Assembly: GCA_037893245.1 (NCBI GenBank)
Contig: JBAIAA010001132.1
Span: 1 to 64,000 of the forward strand
Origin: Crossaster papposus
Lineage: Eukaryota; Echinodermata; Asteroidea; Velatida; Solasteridae
Length of the DNA stretch: 64,000 nucleotides
Direction: 5' to 3'
In this document: piece after piece, positions 26,501 to 39,085 of the stretch
Numbering within the stretch: position 1 is the first letter of the stretch
Layout: every line of letters begins with the position of its first letter
The notes under the pieces: generated by a model
Database searches by the model: none
What the model saw: only the letters and a program-made list of their open reading frames with translations
Told to the model about the DNA's origin: nothing
Made by a program: the position numbers and the translations under genes

Positions 26501-29500
26501 GCATGAGAAATATGTAAAGGGAAAGAAGTGTGCATAAGAAATAATAAAGGGAAAGAAGTGTGCATAAGAAATATGTAAAGGGAAAGAAGTGTGCATAAGA
26601 AATATGTAAAGGGAAAGAAGTGTGCATAAGAAATATGTAAAGGGAAAGAAGTGTGCATAAGAAATATGTAAAGAGAAAGAAGTGTGCATAAGAAATATGT
26701 AAAGGGAAAAAAGTGTGCATAAGAAATATGTAAAGGGAAAGAAGTGTGCATGAGAAATATGTAAAGGGAAAGAAGTGTGCATAAGAAATAATAAAGGGAA
26801 AGAAGTGTGCATAAGAAATATGTAAAGGGAAAGAAGTGTGCATAAGAAATATGTAAAGGGAAAGAAGTGTGCATAAGAAATATGTAAAGGGAAAGAAGTG
26901 TGCATAAGAAATATGTAAAGGGAAAGAAGTGTGCATAAGAAATATGTAAAGGGAAAGAAGTGTGCATAAGAAATATGTAAAGGGAAAGAAGTGTGCATAA
27001 GAAATATGTAAAGGGAAAGAAGTGTGCATAAGAAATATGTAAAGGGAAAGAAGTGTGCATAAGAAATATGTAAAGGGAAAGAAGTGTGCATAAGAAATAT
27101 GTAAAGGGAAAGAAGTGTGCATAAGAAATATGTAAAGGGAAAGAAGTGTGCATAAGAAATATGTAAAGGGAAAGAAGTGTGCATAAGAAATATGTAAAGG
27201 GAAAGAAGTGTGCATAAGAAATATGTAAAGGGAAAGAAGTGTGCATAAGAAATATGTAAAGGGAAAGAAGTGTGCATAAGAAATATGTAAAGGGAAAGAA
27301 GTGTGCATAAGAAATATGTAAAGGGAAAGAAGTGTGCATAAGAAATATGTAAAGGGAAAGAAGTGTGCATAAGAAATATGTAAAGGGAAAGAAGTGTGCA
27401 TAAGAAATATGTAAAGGGAAAGAAGTGTGCATAAGAAATATGTAAAGGGAAAGAAGTGTGCATAAGAAATATGTAAAGGGAAAGAAGTGTGCATAAGAAA
27501 TATGTAAAGGGAAAGAAGTGTGCATAAGAAATATGTAAAGGGAAAGAAGTGTGCATAAGAAATATGTAAAGGGAAAGAAGTGTGCATAAGAAATATGTAA
27601 AGGGAAAGAAGTGTGCATAAGAAATATGTAAAGGGAAAGAAGTGTGCATAAGAAATATGTAAAGGGAAAGAAGTGTGCATAAGAAATATGTAAAGGGAAA
27701 GAAGTGTGCATAAGAAATATGTAAAGGGAAAGAAGTGTGCATAAGAAATATGTAAAGGGAAAGAAGTGTGCATAAGAAATATGTAAAGGGAAAGAAGTGT
27801 GCATAAGAAATATGTAAAGGGAAAGAAGTGTGCATAAGAAATATGTAAAGGGAAAGAAGTGTGCATAAGAAATATGTAAAGGGAAAGAAGTGTGCATAAG
27901 AAATATGTAAAGGGAAAGAAGTGTGCATAAGAAATATGTAAAGGGAAAGAAGTGTGCATAAGAAATATGTAAAGGGAAAGAAGTGTGCATAAGAAATATG
28001 TAAAGGGAAAGAAGTGTGCATAAGAAATATGTAAAGGGAAAGAAGTGTGCATAAGAAATATGTAAAGGGAAAGAAGTGTGCATAAGAAATATGTAAAGGG
28101 AAAGAAGTGTGCATAAGAAATATGTAAAGGGAAAGAAGTGTGCATAAGAAATATGTAAAGGGAAAGAAGTGTGCATAAGAAATATGTAAAGGGAAAGAAG
28201 TGTGCATAAGAAATATGTAAAGGGAAAGAAGTGTGCATAAGAAATATGTAAAGGGAAAGAAGTGTGCATAAGAAATATGTAAAGGGAAAGAAGTGTGCAT
28301 AAGAAATATGTAAAGGGAAAGAAGTGTGCATAAGAAATATGTAAAGGGAAAGAAGTGTGCATAAGAAATATGTAAAGGGAAAGAAGTGTGCATAAGAAAT
28401 ATGTAAAGGGAAAGAAGTGTGCATAAGAAATATGTAAAGGGAAAGAAGTGTGCATAAGAAATATGTAAAGGGAAAGAAGTGTGCATAAGAAATATGTAAA
28501 GGGAAAGAAGTGTGCATAAGAAATATGTAAAGGGAAAGAAGTGTGCATAAGAAATATGTAAAGGGAAAGAAGTGTGCATAAGAAATATGTAAAGGGAAAG
28601 AAGTGTGCATAAGAAATATGTAAAGGGAAAGAAGTGTGCATAAGAAATATGTAAAGGGAAAGAAGTGTGCATAAGAAATATGTAAAGGGAAAGAAGTGTG
28701 CATAAGAAATATGTAAAGGGAAAGAAGTGTGCATAAGAAATATGTAAAGGGAAAGAAGTGTGCATAAGAAATATGTAAAGGGAAAGAAGTGTGCATAAGA
28801 AATATGTAAAGGGAAAGAAGTGTGCATAAGAAATATGTAAAGGGAAAGAAGTGTGCATAAGAAATATGTAAAGGGAAAGAAGTGTGCATAAGAAATATGT
28901 AAAGGGAAAGAAGTGTGCATAAGAAATATGTAAAGGGAAAGAAGTGTGCATAAGAAATATGTAAAGGGAAAGAAGTGTGCATAAGAAATATGTAAAGGGA
29001 AAGAAGTGTGCATAAGAAATATGTAAAGGGAAAGAAGTGTGCATAAGAAATATGTAAAGGGAAAGAAGTGTGCATAAGAAATATGTAAAGGGAAAGAAGT
29101 GTGCATAAGAAATATGTAAAGGGAAAGAAGTGTGCATAAGAAATATGTAAAGGGAAAGAAGTGTGCATAAGAAATATGTAAAGGGAAAGAAGTGTGCATA
29201 AGAAATATGTAAAGGGAAAGAAGTGTGCATAAGAAATATGTAAAGGGAAAGAAGTGTGCATAAGAAATATGTAAAGGGAAAGAAGTGTGCATAAGAAATA
29301 TGTAAAGGGAAAGAAGTGTGCATAAGAAATATGTAAAGGGAAAGAAGTGTGCATAAGAAATATGTAAAGGGAAAGAAGTGTGCATAAGAAATATGTAAAG
29401 GGAAAGAAGTGTGCATAAGAAATATGTAAAGGGAAAGAAGTGTGCATAAGAAATATGTAAAGGGAAAGAAGTGTGCATAAGAAATATGTAAAGGGAAAGA

Positions 29501-29671
29501 AGTGTGCATAAGAAATATGTAAAGGGAAAGAAGTGTGCATAAGAAATATGTAAAGGGAAAGAAGTGTGCATAAGAAATATGTAAAGGGAAAGAAGTGTGC
29601 ATAAGAAATATGTAAAGGGAAAGAAGTGTGCATAAGAAATATGTAAAGGGAAAGAAGTGTGCATAAGAAAT
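20572..29671 (+). repeat. 9.1-kb homogeneous 31-bp block without 36-bp segments
   Basis: About 293 consecutive 31-bp units with no 36-bp segment. Nearly all are identical to consensus except in the island at 25,711-26,815. I can account for the total length exactly: 293 units plus 17 bases. These are a 10-base partial unit near 20,770 (AAAGAAAGGGAAAG), a rearranged stretch near 22,861 that adds 12 (GTGCATAAGAAGATGTGC), and five one-base losses in the divergent island. The rest of the window averages one segment every 0.6-0.7 kb, so this block was probably amplified from a run of plain units. No gene or regulatory site is visible. Confidence 0.95.
25711..26815 (+). repeat. divergent island with its own higher-order period
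   Basis: Inside the homogeneous block, units here carry linked variants: AAAGAGAAAG (25,714; 26,672), GGGAAAAAAG (25,749; 26,153; 26,706), CATGAGAAAT (25,948; 26,193; 26,503; 26,750), GTGTGAATAAG (26,068; 26,313), and a one-base-shorter junction AATAATAAAG or AATATTAAAG (25,985; 26,232; 26,541; 26,789). The last two classes recur as ordered pairs 247, 309 and 248 bp apart, which is 8, 10 and 8 units minus one base. The island is therefore itself a small higher-order repeat of about four copies. Confidence 0.88.
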
Positions 29672-32600
29672 AAACATGATGTCGGGACAAGCCCTCGAGT
29701 TAAATATGTAAAGGGAAAGAAGTGTGCATAAGAAATAAGTAAAGGGAAAGAAGTGTGCATAAGAAATATGTAAAGGGAAAGAAGTGTGCATAAGAAATAT
29801 GTAAAGGGAAAGAAGTGTGCATAAGAAATATGTAAAGGGAAAGAAGTGTGCATAAGAAATATGTAAAGGGAAAGAAGTGTGCATAAGAAATATGTAAAGG
29901 GAAAGAAGTGTGCATAAGAAATATGTAAAGGGAAAGAAGTGTGCATAAGAAATATGTAAAGGGAAAGAAGTGTGCATAAGAAATATGTAAAGGGAAAGAA
30001 GTGTGCATAAGAAATATGTAAAGGGAAAGAAGTGTGCATAAGAAATATGTAAAGGGAAAGAAGTGTGCATAAGAAATATGTAAAGGGAAAGAAGTGTGCA
30101 TAAGAAATATGTAAAGGGAAAGAAGTGTGCATAAGAAATATGTAAAGGGAAAGAAGTGTGCATAAGAAATATGTAAAGGGAAAGAAGTGTGCATAAGAAA
30201 TATGTAAAGGGAAAGAAGTGTGCATAAGAAATATGTAAAGGGAAAGAAGTGTGCATAAGAAATATGTAAAGGGAAAGAAGTGTGCATAAGAAATATGTAA
30301 AGGGAAAGAAGTGTGCATAAGAAATATGTAAAGGGAAAGAAGTGTGCATAAGAAATATGTAAAGGGAAAGAAGTGTGCATAAGAAATATGTAAAGGGAAA
30401 GAAGTGTGCATAAGAAATATGTAAAGGGAAAGAAGTGTGCATAAGAAATATGTAAAGGGAAAGAAGTGTGCATAAGAAATATGTAAAGGGAAAGAAGTGT
30501 GCATAAGAAATATGTAAAGGGAAAGAAGTGTGCATAAGAAATATGTAAAGGGAAAGAAGTGTGCATAAGAAATATGTAAAGGGAAAGAAGTGTGCATAAG
30601 AAATATGTAAAGGGAAAGAAGTGTGCATAAGAAATATGTAAAGGGAAAGAAGCGTGCATAAGAAATATGTAAAGGGAAAGAAGTGTGCATAAGAAATATG
30701 TAAAGGGAAAGAAGCGTGCATAAAAAATATGTAAAGGGAAAGAAGTGTGCATAAGAAATAAACACATGATGTCGGGACAAGCCCTCGAGTTAAATATGTA
30801 AAGGGAAAGAAGTGTGCATAAGAAATAATAAAGGGAAAGAAGTGTGCATAAGAAATATGTAAAGGGAAAGAAGTGTGCATAAGAAATATGTAAAGGGAAA
30901 GAAGTGTGCATAAGAAATATGTAAAGGGAAAGAAGCGTGCATAAGGAATATGTAAAGGGAAAGAAGTGTGCATAAGAAATATGTAAAGGGAAAGAAGTGT
31001 GCATAAGAAATATGTAAAGGGAAAGAAGTGTGCATAAGAAATATGTAAAGGGAAAGAAGTGTGCATAAGAAATATGTAAAGGGAAAGAAGTGTGCATAAG
31101 AAATATGTAAAGGGAAAGAAGTGTGCATAAGAAATAAACACATGATGTCGGGACAAGCCCTCGAGTTAAATATGTAAAGGGAATGAAGTGTGCATAAGAA
31201 ATATGTAAAGGGAAAGAAGTGTGCATAAGAAATATGTAAAGGGAAAGAAGTGTGCATAAGAAATATGTAAAGGGAAAGAAGTGTGCATAAGAAATATGTA
31301 AAGGGAAAGAAGTGTGCATAAGAAATATGTAAAGGGAAAGAAGTGTGCATAAGAAATATCTAAAGGGAAAGAAGTGTGCATAAGAAATATGTAAAGGGAA
31401 AGAAGTGTGCATAAGAAATATGTAAAGGGAAAGAAGTGTGCATAAGAAATATGTAAAGGGAAAGAAGTGTGCATAAGAAATATGTAAAGGGAAAGAAGTG
31501 TGCATAAGAAATATGTAAAGGGAAAGAAGTGTGCATAAGAAATATGTAAAGGGAAAGAAGTGTGCATAAGAAATATGTAAAGGGAAAGAAGTGTGCATAA
31601 GAAATATGTAAAGGGAAAGAAGTGTGCATACGATATATGTAAAGGGAAAGAAGTGTGCATAAGAAATATGTAAAGGGAAAGAAGTGTGCATAAGAAATAT
31701 GTAAAGGGAAAGAAGTGTGCATAAGAAATATGTAAAGGGAAAGAAGTGTGCATAAGAAATATGAAAAGGGAAAGAAGTGTGCATAAGAAATATGTAAAGG
31801 GAAAGAAGTGTGCATAAGAAATATGTAAAGGGAAAGAAGTGTGCATAAGAAATATGTAAAGGGAAAGAAGTGTGCATAAGAAATATGTAAAGGGAAAGAA
31901 GTGTGCATAAGAAATATGTAAAGGGAAAGAAGTGTGCATAAGAAATATGTAAAGGGAAAGAAGTGTGCATAAGAAATATGTAAAGGGAAAGGAGTGTGCA
32001 TAAGAAATATGTAAAGGGAAAGAAGTGTGCATAAGAAATATGTAAAGGGAAAGAAGTGTGCATAAGAAATATGTAAAGGGAAAGAAGTGTGCATAAGAAA
32101 TATGTAAAGGGAAAGAAGTGTGCATAAGAAATATGTAAAGGGAAAGAAGTGTGCATAAGAAATATGTAAAGGGAAAGAAGTGTGCATAGGAAATATGTAA
32201 AGGGAAAGAAGTGTGCATAAGAAATATGTAAAGGGAAAGAAGTGTGCATAAGAAATAAACACATGATGTGGGAACAAGCCCTCGAGTTAAATATGTAAAG
32301 GGAACGAAGTGTGCATAAGAAATATGTAAAGGGAAAGAAGTGTGCATAAGAAATATGTAAAGGGAAAGAAGTGTGCATAAGAAATAAACACATGATGTGG
32401 GAACAAGCCCTCGAGTTAAATATGTAAAGGGAAAGAAGTGTGCATAAGAAATATGTAAAGGGAAAGAAGTGTGCATAAGAAATATGTAAAGGGAAAGAAG
32501 TGTGCATAAGAAATATGTAAAGGGAAATAAGTGTGCATAAGAAATACGTAAAGGGAAAGAAGTGTGCATCAGAAATATGTAAAGTGAAAGAAGTGTGCAT

Positions 32601-34620
32601 AAGAAATATGTAAAGGGAAAGAAGTGTGCATAAGAAATATGTAAAGGGAAAGAAGTGTGCATAAGAAATATGTAAAGGGAAAGAAGTGTGCATAAGAAAT
32701 ATGTAAAGGGAAAGAAGTGTGCATAAGAAATATGTAAAGGGAAAGAAGTGTGCATAAGAAATATGTAAAGGGAAAGAAGTGTGCATAAGAAATATGTTAA
32801 GGGAAAGAAGTGTGCATAAGAAATATGTAAAGGGAAAGAAGTGTGCATAAGAAATAAACACATGATGTGGGAACAAGCCCTCGAGTTAAATATGTAAAGG
32901 GAAAGAGGTGTGCATAAGAAATATGTAAAGGGAAAGAAGTGTGCATAAGAAATATGTAAAGGGAAAGAAGTGTGCATAAGAAATATGTAAAGGGAAAGAA
33001 GTGTGCATAAGAAATATGTAAAGGGAAAGAAGTGTGCATAAGAAATATGTAAAGGGAAAGAAGTGTGCATAAGAAATATGTAAAGGGAAAGAAGTGTGCA
33101 TAAGAAATATGTAAAGGGAAAGAAGTGTGCATAAGAAATATGTAAAGGGAAAGAAGTGTGCATAAGAAATATGTAAAGGGAAAGAAGTGTGCATAAGAAA
33201 TATCTAAAGGGAAAGAAGTGTGCATAAGAAATATGTAAAGGGAAAGAAGTGTGCATAAGAAATATGTAAAGGGAAATAAGTGTGCATAAGAAATATGTAA
33301 AGGGAAAGAAGTGTGCATAAGAAATATGTAAAGGGAAAGAAGTGTGCATAAGAAATATGTAAAGGGAAAGAAGTGTGCATAAGAAATATGTAAAGGGAAA
33401 GAAGTGTGCATAAGAAATATGTAAAGGGAAAGAAGTGTGCATAAGAAATATGTAAAGGGAAAGAAGTGTGCATAAGAAATATGTAAAGGGAAAGAAGTGT
33501 GCATAAGAAATACACACATGATGTGGGAACAAGCCCTCGAGTTAAATATGTAAAGGGAAAGAAGTGTGCATAAAAAATATGTAAAGGGAAAGAAGTGTGC
33601 ATAAGAAATAAACACATGATGTGGGAACAAGCCCTCGAGTTAAATATGTAAAGGGAAAGAAGTGTGCATAAGAAATATGTAAAGGGAAAGAAGTGTGCAT
33701 AAGAAATATGTAAAGGGAAAGAAGTGTGCATAAGAAATATGTAAAGGGAAAGAAGTGTGCATAAGAAATATGTAAAGGGAAAGAAGTGTGCATAAGAAAT
33801 ATGTAAAGGGAAAGAAGTGTGCATAAGAAATATGTAAAGGGAAAGAAGTGTGCATAAGAAATATGTAAAGGGAAAGAAGTGTGCATAAGAAATATGTAAA
33901 GTGAAAGAAGTGTGCATAAGAAATATGTAAAGGGAAAGAAGTGTGCATAAGAAATATGTAAAGGGAAAGAAGTGTGCATAAGAAATATGTAAAGGGAAAG
34001 AAGTGTGCATAAGAAATATGTAAAGGGAAAAAAGTGTGCATAAGAAATATGTAAAGGGAAAGAAGTGTGCATAAGAAATATGTAAAGGGAAAGAAGTGTG
34101 CATACGAAATATGTAAAGGGAAAGAAGTGTGCATAAGAAATATGTAAAGGGAAAGAAGTGTGCATAAGAAATATGTAAAGGGAAAGAAGTGTGCATAAGA
34201 AATATGTAAAGGGAAAGAAGTGTGCATAAGAAATATGTAAAGGGAAAGAAGTGTGCATAAGAAATATGTAAAGGGAAAGAAGTGTGCATAAGAAATATGT
34301 AAAGGGAAAGAAGTGTGCATAAGAAATATGTAAAGGGAAAGAAGTTTGCATAAGAAATATGTAAAGGGAAAGAAGTGTGCATAAGAAATATGTAAAGGGA
34401 AAGAAGTGTGCATAAGAAATATGTAAAGGGAAAGAAGTGTGCATAAGAAATATGTAAAGGGAAAGAAGTGTGCATAAGAAATATGTAAAGGGAAAGAAGT
34501 GTGCATAAGAAATATGTAAAGGGAAAGAAGTGTGCATAAGAAATATGTAAAGGGAAAGAAGTGTGCATAAGAAATATGTAAAGGGAAAGAAGTGTGCATA
34601 AGAAATATGTAAAGGGAAAG

Positions 34621-35977
34621 AAGTTTGCATAAGAAATATGTAAAGGGAAAAAAGTGTGCATAAGAAATATGTAAAGGGAAAGAAGTGTGCATAGGAAATA
34701 AACACATGATGTCGGGACAAGCCCTCGAGTTAAATATGTAAAGGGAAAGAAGTGTGCATAAGAAATAATAAAGGGAAAGAAGTGTGCATAAGAAATATGT
34801 AAAGGGAAAGAAGTGTGCATAAGAAATATGTAAAGGGAAAGAAGTGTGCATAAGAAATATGTAAAGGGAAAGAAGTGTGCATAAGAAATATGTAAAGGGA
34901 AAGAAGTGTGCATAAGAAATATGTAAAGGGAAAGAAGTGTGCATAAGAAATATGTAAAGGGAAAGAAGTGTGCATAAGAAATATGTAAAGGGAAAGAAGT
35001 GTGCATAAGAAATATGTAAAGGGAAAGAAGTGTGCATAAGAAATATGTAAAGGGAAAGAAGTGTGCATAAGAAATAAACACATGATGTCGGGACAAGCCC
35101 TCGAGTTAAATATGTAAAGGGAAAGAAGTGTGCATAAGAAATAATAAAGGGAAAGAAGTGTGCATAAGAAATATGTAAAGGGAAAGAAGTGTGCATAAGA
35201 AATATGTAAAGGGAAAGAAGGTTGCATAAGAAATATGTAAAGGGAAAGAAGTGTGCATAAGAAATATGTAAAGGGAAAGAAGTGTGCATAAGAAATATGT
35301 AAAGGGAAAGAAGTGTGCATAAGAAATATGTAAAGGGAAAGAAGTGTGCATAAGAAATATGTAAAGGGAAAGAAGTGTGCATAAGAAATATGTAAAGGGA
35401 AAGAAGTGTGCATAAGAAATATGTAAAGGGAAAGAAGTGTGCATAAGAAATATGTAAAGGGAAGAAGTGTGCATAAGAAATATGTAAAGGGAAAAAAGTG
35501 TGCATAAGAAATATGTAAAGGGAAAGAAGTGTGCATAAGAAATATGTAAAGGGAAAGAAGTGTGCATAAAAAATATGTAAAGGGAAAGAAGTGTGCATAA
35601 GAAATATGTAAAGGGAAAGAAGTGTGCATAAGAAATATGTAAAGGGAAAGAAGTGTGCATAAGAAATATGTAAAGGGAAAGAAGTGTGCATAAGAAATAT
35701 GTAAAGGGAAAGAAGTGTGCATAAGAAATATGTAAAGGGAAAGAAGTGTGCATAAGAAATATGTAAAGGGAAAGAAGTGTGCATAAGAAATATGTAAAGG
35801 GAAAGAAGTGTGCATAAGAAATATGTAAAGGGAAAGAAGTGTGCATAAGAAATATGTAAAGGGAAAGAAGTGTGCATAAGAAATATGTAAAGGGAAAGAA
35901 GTGTGCATAAGAAATATGTAAAGGGAAAGAAGTGTGCATAAGAAATATGTAAAAGGAAAGAAGTGTGCATAAGAAAT
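34621..35977 (+). repeat. 1,464-bp tandem duplication, copy A
   Basis: Markers recur at +1,464: AAGTTTGCAT near 34,623, GGGAAAAAAGTG near 34,639, CATAGGAAAT just before the C-type segment at 34700, the segment at 35076, AAGGTTGCAT at 35,220, the shortened GGGAAGAAG at about 35,460, GGGAAAAAAG near 35,493, CATAAAAAAT near 35,567 and AAAAGGAAAG at 35,951. The period is 45 units plus two segments minus three single-base deletions, which gives 1,464. The left edge lies between 34,344 and 34,621. Confidence 0.93.
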
Positions 35978-36084
35978 ATGTAAAGGGAAAGAAGTGTGCA
36001 TAAGAAATATGTAAAGGGAAAGAAGTGTGCATAAGAAATATGTAAAGGGAAAGAAGTGTGCATAAGAAATATGTAAAGGGAAAG

Positions 36085-37441
36085 AAGTTTGCATAAGAAA
36101 TATGTAAAGGGAAAAAAGTGTGCATAAGAAATATGTAAAGGGAAAGAAGTGTGCATAGGAAATAAACACATGATGTCGGGACAAGCCCTCGAGTTAAATA
36201 TGTAAAGGGAAAGAAGTGTGCATAAGAAATAATAAAGGGAAAGAAGTGTGCATAAGAAATATGTAAAGGGAAAGAAGTGTGCATAAGAAATATGTAAAGG
36301 GAAAGAAGTGTGCATAAGAAATATGTAAAGGGAAAGAAGTGTGCATAAGAAATATGTAAAGGGAAAGAAGTGTGCATAAGAAATATGTAAAGGGAAAGAA
36401 GTGTGCATAAGAAATATGTAAAGGGAAAGAAGTGTGCATAAGAAATATGTAAAGGGAAAGAAGTGTGCATAAGAAATATGTAAAGGGAAAGAAGTGTGCA
36501 TAAGAAATATGTAAAGGGAAAGAAGTGTGCATAAGAAATAAACACATGATGTCGGGACAAGCCCTCGAGTTAAATATGTAAAGGGAAAGAAGTGTGCATA
36601 AGAAATAATAAAGGGAAAGAAGTGTGCATAAGAAATATGTAAAGGGAAAGAAGTGTGCATAAGAAATATGTAAAGGGAAAGAAGGTTGCATAAGAAATAT
36701 GTAAAGGGAAAGAAGTGTGCATAAGAAATATGTAAAGGGAAAGAAGTGTGCATAAGAAATATGTAAAGGGAAAGAAGTGTGCATAAGAAATATGTAAAGG
36801 GAAAGAAGTGTGCATAAGAAATATGTAAAGGGAAAGAAGTGTGCATAAGAAATATGTAAAGGGAAAGAAGTGTGCATAAGAAATATGTAAAGGGAAAGAA
36901 GTGTGCATAAGAAATATGTAAAGGGAAGAAGTGTGCATAAGAAATATGTAAAGGGAAAAAAGTGTGCATAAGAAATATGTAAAGGGAAAGAAGTGTGCAT
37001 AAGAAATATGTAAAGGGAAAGAAGTGTGCATAAAAAATATGTAAAGGGAAAGAAGTGTGCATAAGAAATATGTAAAGGGAAAGAAGTGTGCATAAGAAAT
37101 ATGTAAAGGGAAAGAAGTGTGCATAAGAAATATGTAAAGGGAAAGAAGTGTGCATAAGAAATATGTAAAGGGAAAGAAGTGTGCATAAGAAATATGTAAA
37201 GGGAAAGAAGTGTGCATAAGAAATATGTAAAGGGAAAGAAGTGTGCATAAGAAATATGTAAAGGGAAAGAAGTGTGCATAAGAAATATGTAAAGGGAAAG
37301 AAGTGTGCATAAGAAATATGTAAAGGGAAAGAAGTGTGCATAAGAAATATGTAAAGGGAAAGAAGTGTGCATAAGAAATATGTAAAGGGAAAGAAGTGTG
37401 CATAAGAAATATGTAAAAGGAAAGAAGTGTGCATAAGAAAT
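36085..37441 (+). repeat. 1,464-bp tandem duplication, copy B
   Basis: Partner of 34621-35977. It carries the same ordered rare variants, segments at 36164 and 36540, AAGGTTGCAT at 36,684, the shortened unit at about 36,924 and AAAAGGAAAG at 37,415. It ends where a G-type segment enters at 37442, a position that is plain array in copy A. Confidence 0.93.
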
Positions 37442-38329
37442 AAACACATGATGTGGGAACAAGCCCTCGAGTTAAATATGTAAAGGGAAAGAAGTGTGCA
37501 TAAAAAATATGTAAAGGGAAAGAGGTGTGCATAAGAAATAAACACATGATGTGGGAACAAGCCCTCGAGTTAAATATGTAAAGGGAAAGAAGTGTGCATA
37601 AGAAATATGTAAAGGGAAAGAAGTGTGCATAAGAAATATGTAAAGGGAAAGAAGTGTGCATAAGAAATATGTAAAGAGAAAGAAGTGTGCATAAGAAATA
37701 TGTAAAGGGAAAGAAGTGTGCATAAGAAATATGTAAAGTGAAAGAAGTGTGCATAAGAAATATGTAAAGGGAAAGAAGTGTGCATAAGAAATATGTAAAG
37801 GGAAAGAAGTGTGCATAAGAAATATGTAAAGGGAAAGAAGTGTGCATAAGAAATATGTAAAGGGAAAGAAGTGTGCATAAAAAATAAACACATGATGTGG
37901 GAACAAGCCCTCGAGTTAAATATGTAAAGGGAAAGAAGTGTGCATAAAAAATATGTAAAGGGAAAGAAGTGTGCATAAGAAATAAACACATGATGTGGGA
38001 ACAAGCCCTCGAGTTAAATATGTAAAGGGAAAGAAGTGTGCATAAGAAATATGTAAAGGGAAAGAAGTGTGCATAAGAAATATGTAAAGGGAAAGAAGTG
38101 TGCATAAGAAATATGTAAAGAGAAAGAAGTGTGCATAAGAAATATGTAAAGGGAAAGAAGTGTGCATAAGAAATATGTAAAGTGAAAGAAGTGTGCATAA
38201 GAAATATGTAAAGGGAAAGAAGTGTGCATAAGAAATATGTAAAGGGAAAGAAGTGTGCATAAGAAATATGTAAAGGGAAAGAAGTGTGCATAAGAAATAT
38301 GTAAAGGGAAAGAAGTGTGCATAATAAAT
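37442..38329 (+). repeat. pair of 444-bp tandem duplications
   Basis: Two adjacent 444-bp copies (37442-37885 and 37886-38329), each a G-type segment, two units of which the first ends CATAAAAAAT, a second G-type segment, and ten further units including AAAGAGAAAG and AAAGTGAAAG. 444 = 12 x 31 + 2 x 36. Copy A has one private change (AGAGGTGTGC near 37,523). The start resembles the segment pair at 33512/33610, also 98 bp apart with CATAAAAAAT between. Confidence 0.9.
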
Positions 38330-38391
38330 ATGTAAAGGGAAAGAAGTGTGCATAATAAATATGTAAAGGGAAAGAAGTGTGCATAAGAAAT

Positions 38392-39085
38392 AAACACATG
38401 ATGTCGGGACAAGCCCTCAAGTTAAATATGTAAAGGGAAAGAAGTGTGCATAAGAAATAATAAAGGAAAAGAAGTGTGCATAAGAAATATGTAAAGGGAA
38501 AGAAGTGTGCATAAGAAATATGTAAAGGGAAAGAAGTGTGCATAAGAAATATGTAAAGGGAAAGAAGTGTGCATAAGAAATAAACACATGATGTGGGGAC
38601 AAGCCCTCGTGTTAAATATGTAAAGGGAAAGAAGTGTGCATAAAAAATATGTAAAGGGAAAGAAGTGTGCATAATAAATATGTAAAGGGAAAGAAGTGTG
38701 CATAAGAAATATGTAAAGGGAAAGAAGTGTGCATAAGAAATATGTAAAGGGAAAGAAGTGTGCATAATAAATATGTAAAGGGAAAGAAGTGTGCATAAGA
38801 AATAAACACATGATGTCGGGACAAGCCCTCAAGTTAAATATGTAAAGGGAAAGAAGTGTGCATAAGAAATAATAAAGGAAAAGAAGTGTGCATAAGAAAT
38901 ATGTAAAGGGAAAGAAGTGTGCATAAGAAATATGTAAAGGGAAAGAAGTGTGCATAAGAAATATGTAAAGGGAAAGAAGTGTGCATAAGAAATAAACACA
39001 TGATGTGGGGACAAGCCCTCGAGTTAAATATGTAAAGGGAAAGAAGTGTGCATAAAAAATATGTAAAGGGAAAGAAGTGTGCATA
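38392..39085 (+). repeat. 412-bp tandem duplication with hybrid segments
   Basis: 38392-38803 recurs from 38804, with the second copy recognisable to about 39,085. Each copy has a C-type segment whose CTCGAG has become CTCAAG, a 30-bp unit (AATAATAAAG) with AAAGGAAAAG, and 190 bp later a hybrid segment (TGTGGGGACA) at 38582 or 38994, then CATAAAAAAT. The first hybrid has CTCGTG and the second CTCGAG. 412 = 11 x 31 + 2 x 36 - 1. Confidence 0.9.

Noticed and set aside
20375..31156. Minus-strand open frame of 3,593 codons as a giant repetitive membrane protein
   Set aside because: All three frames on that strand are equally open and give the same peptide cycle, which a real coding sequence would not do. 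Unit indels shift frame without consequence, showing no selection on reading frame.
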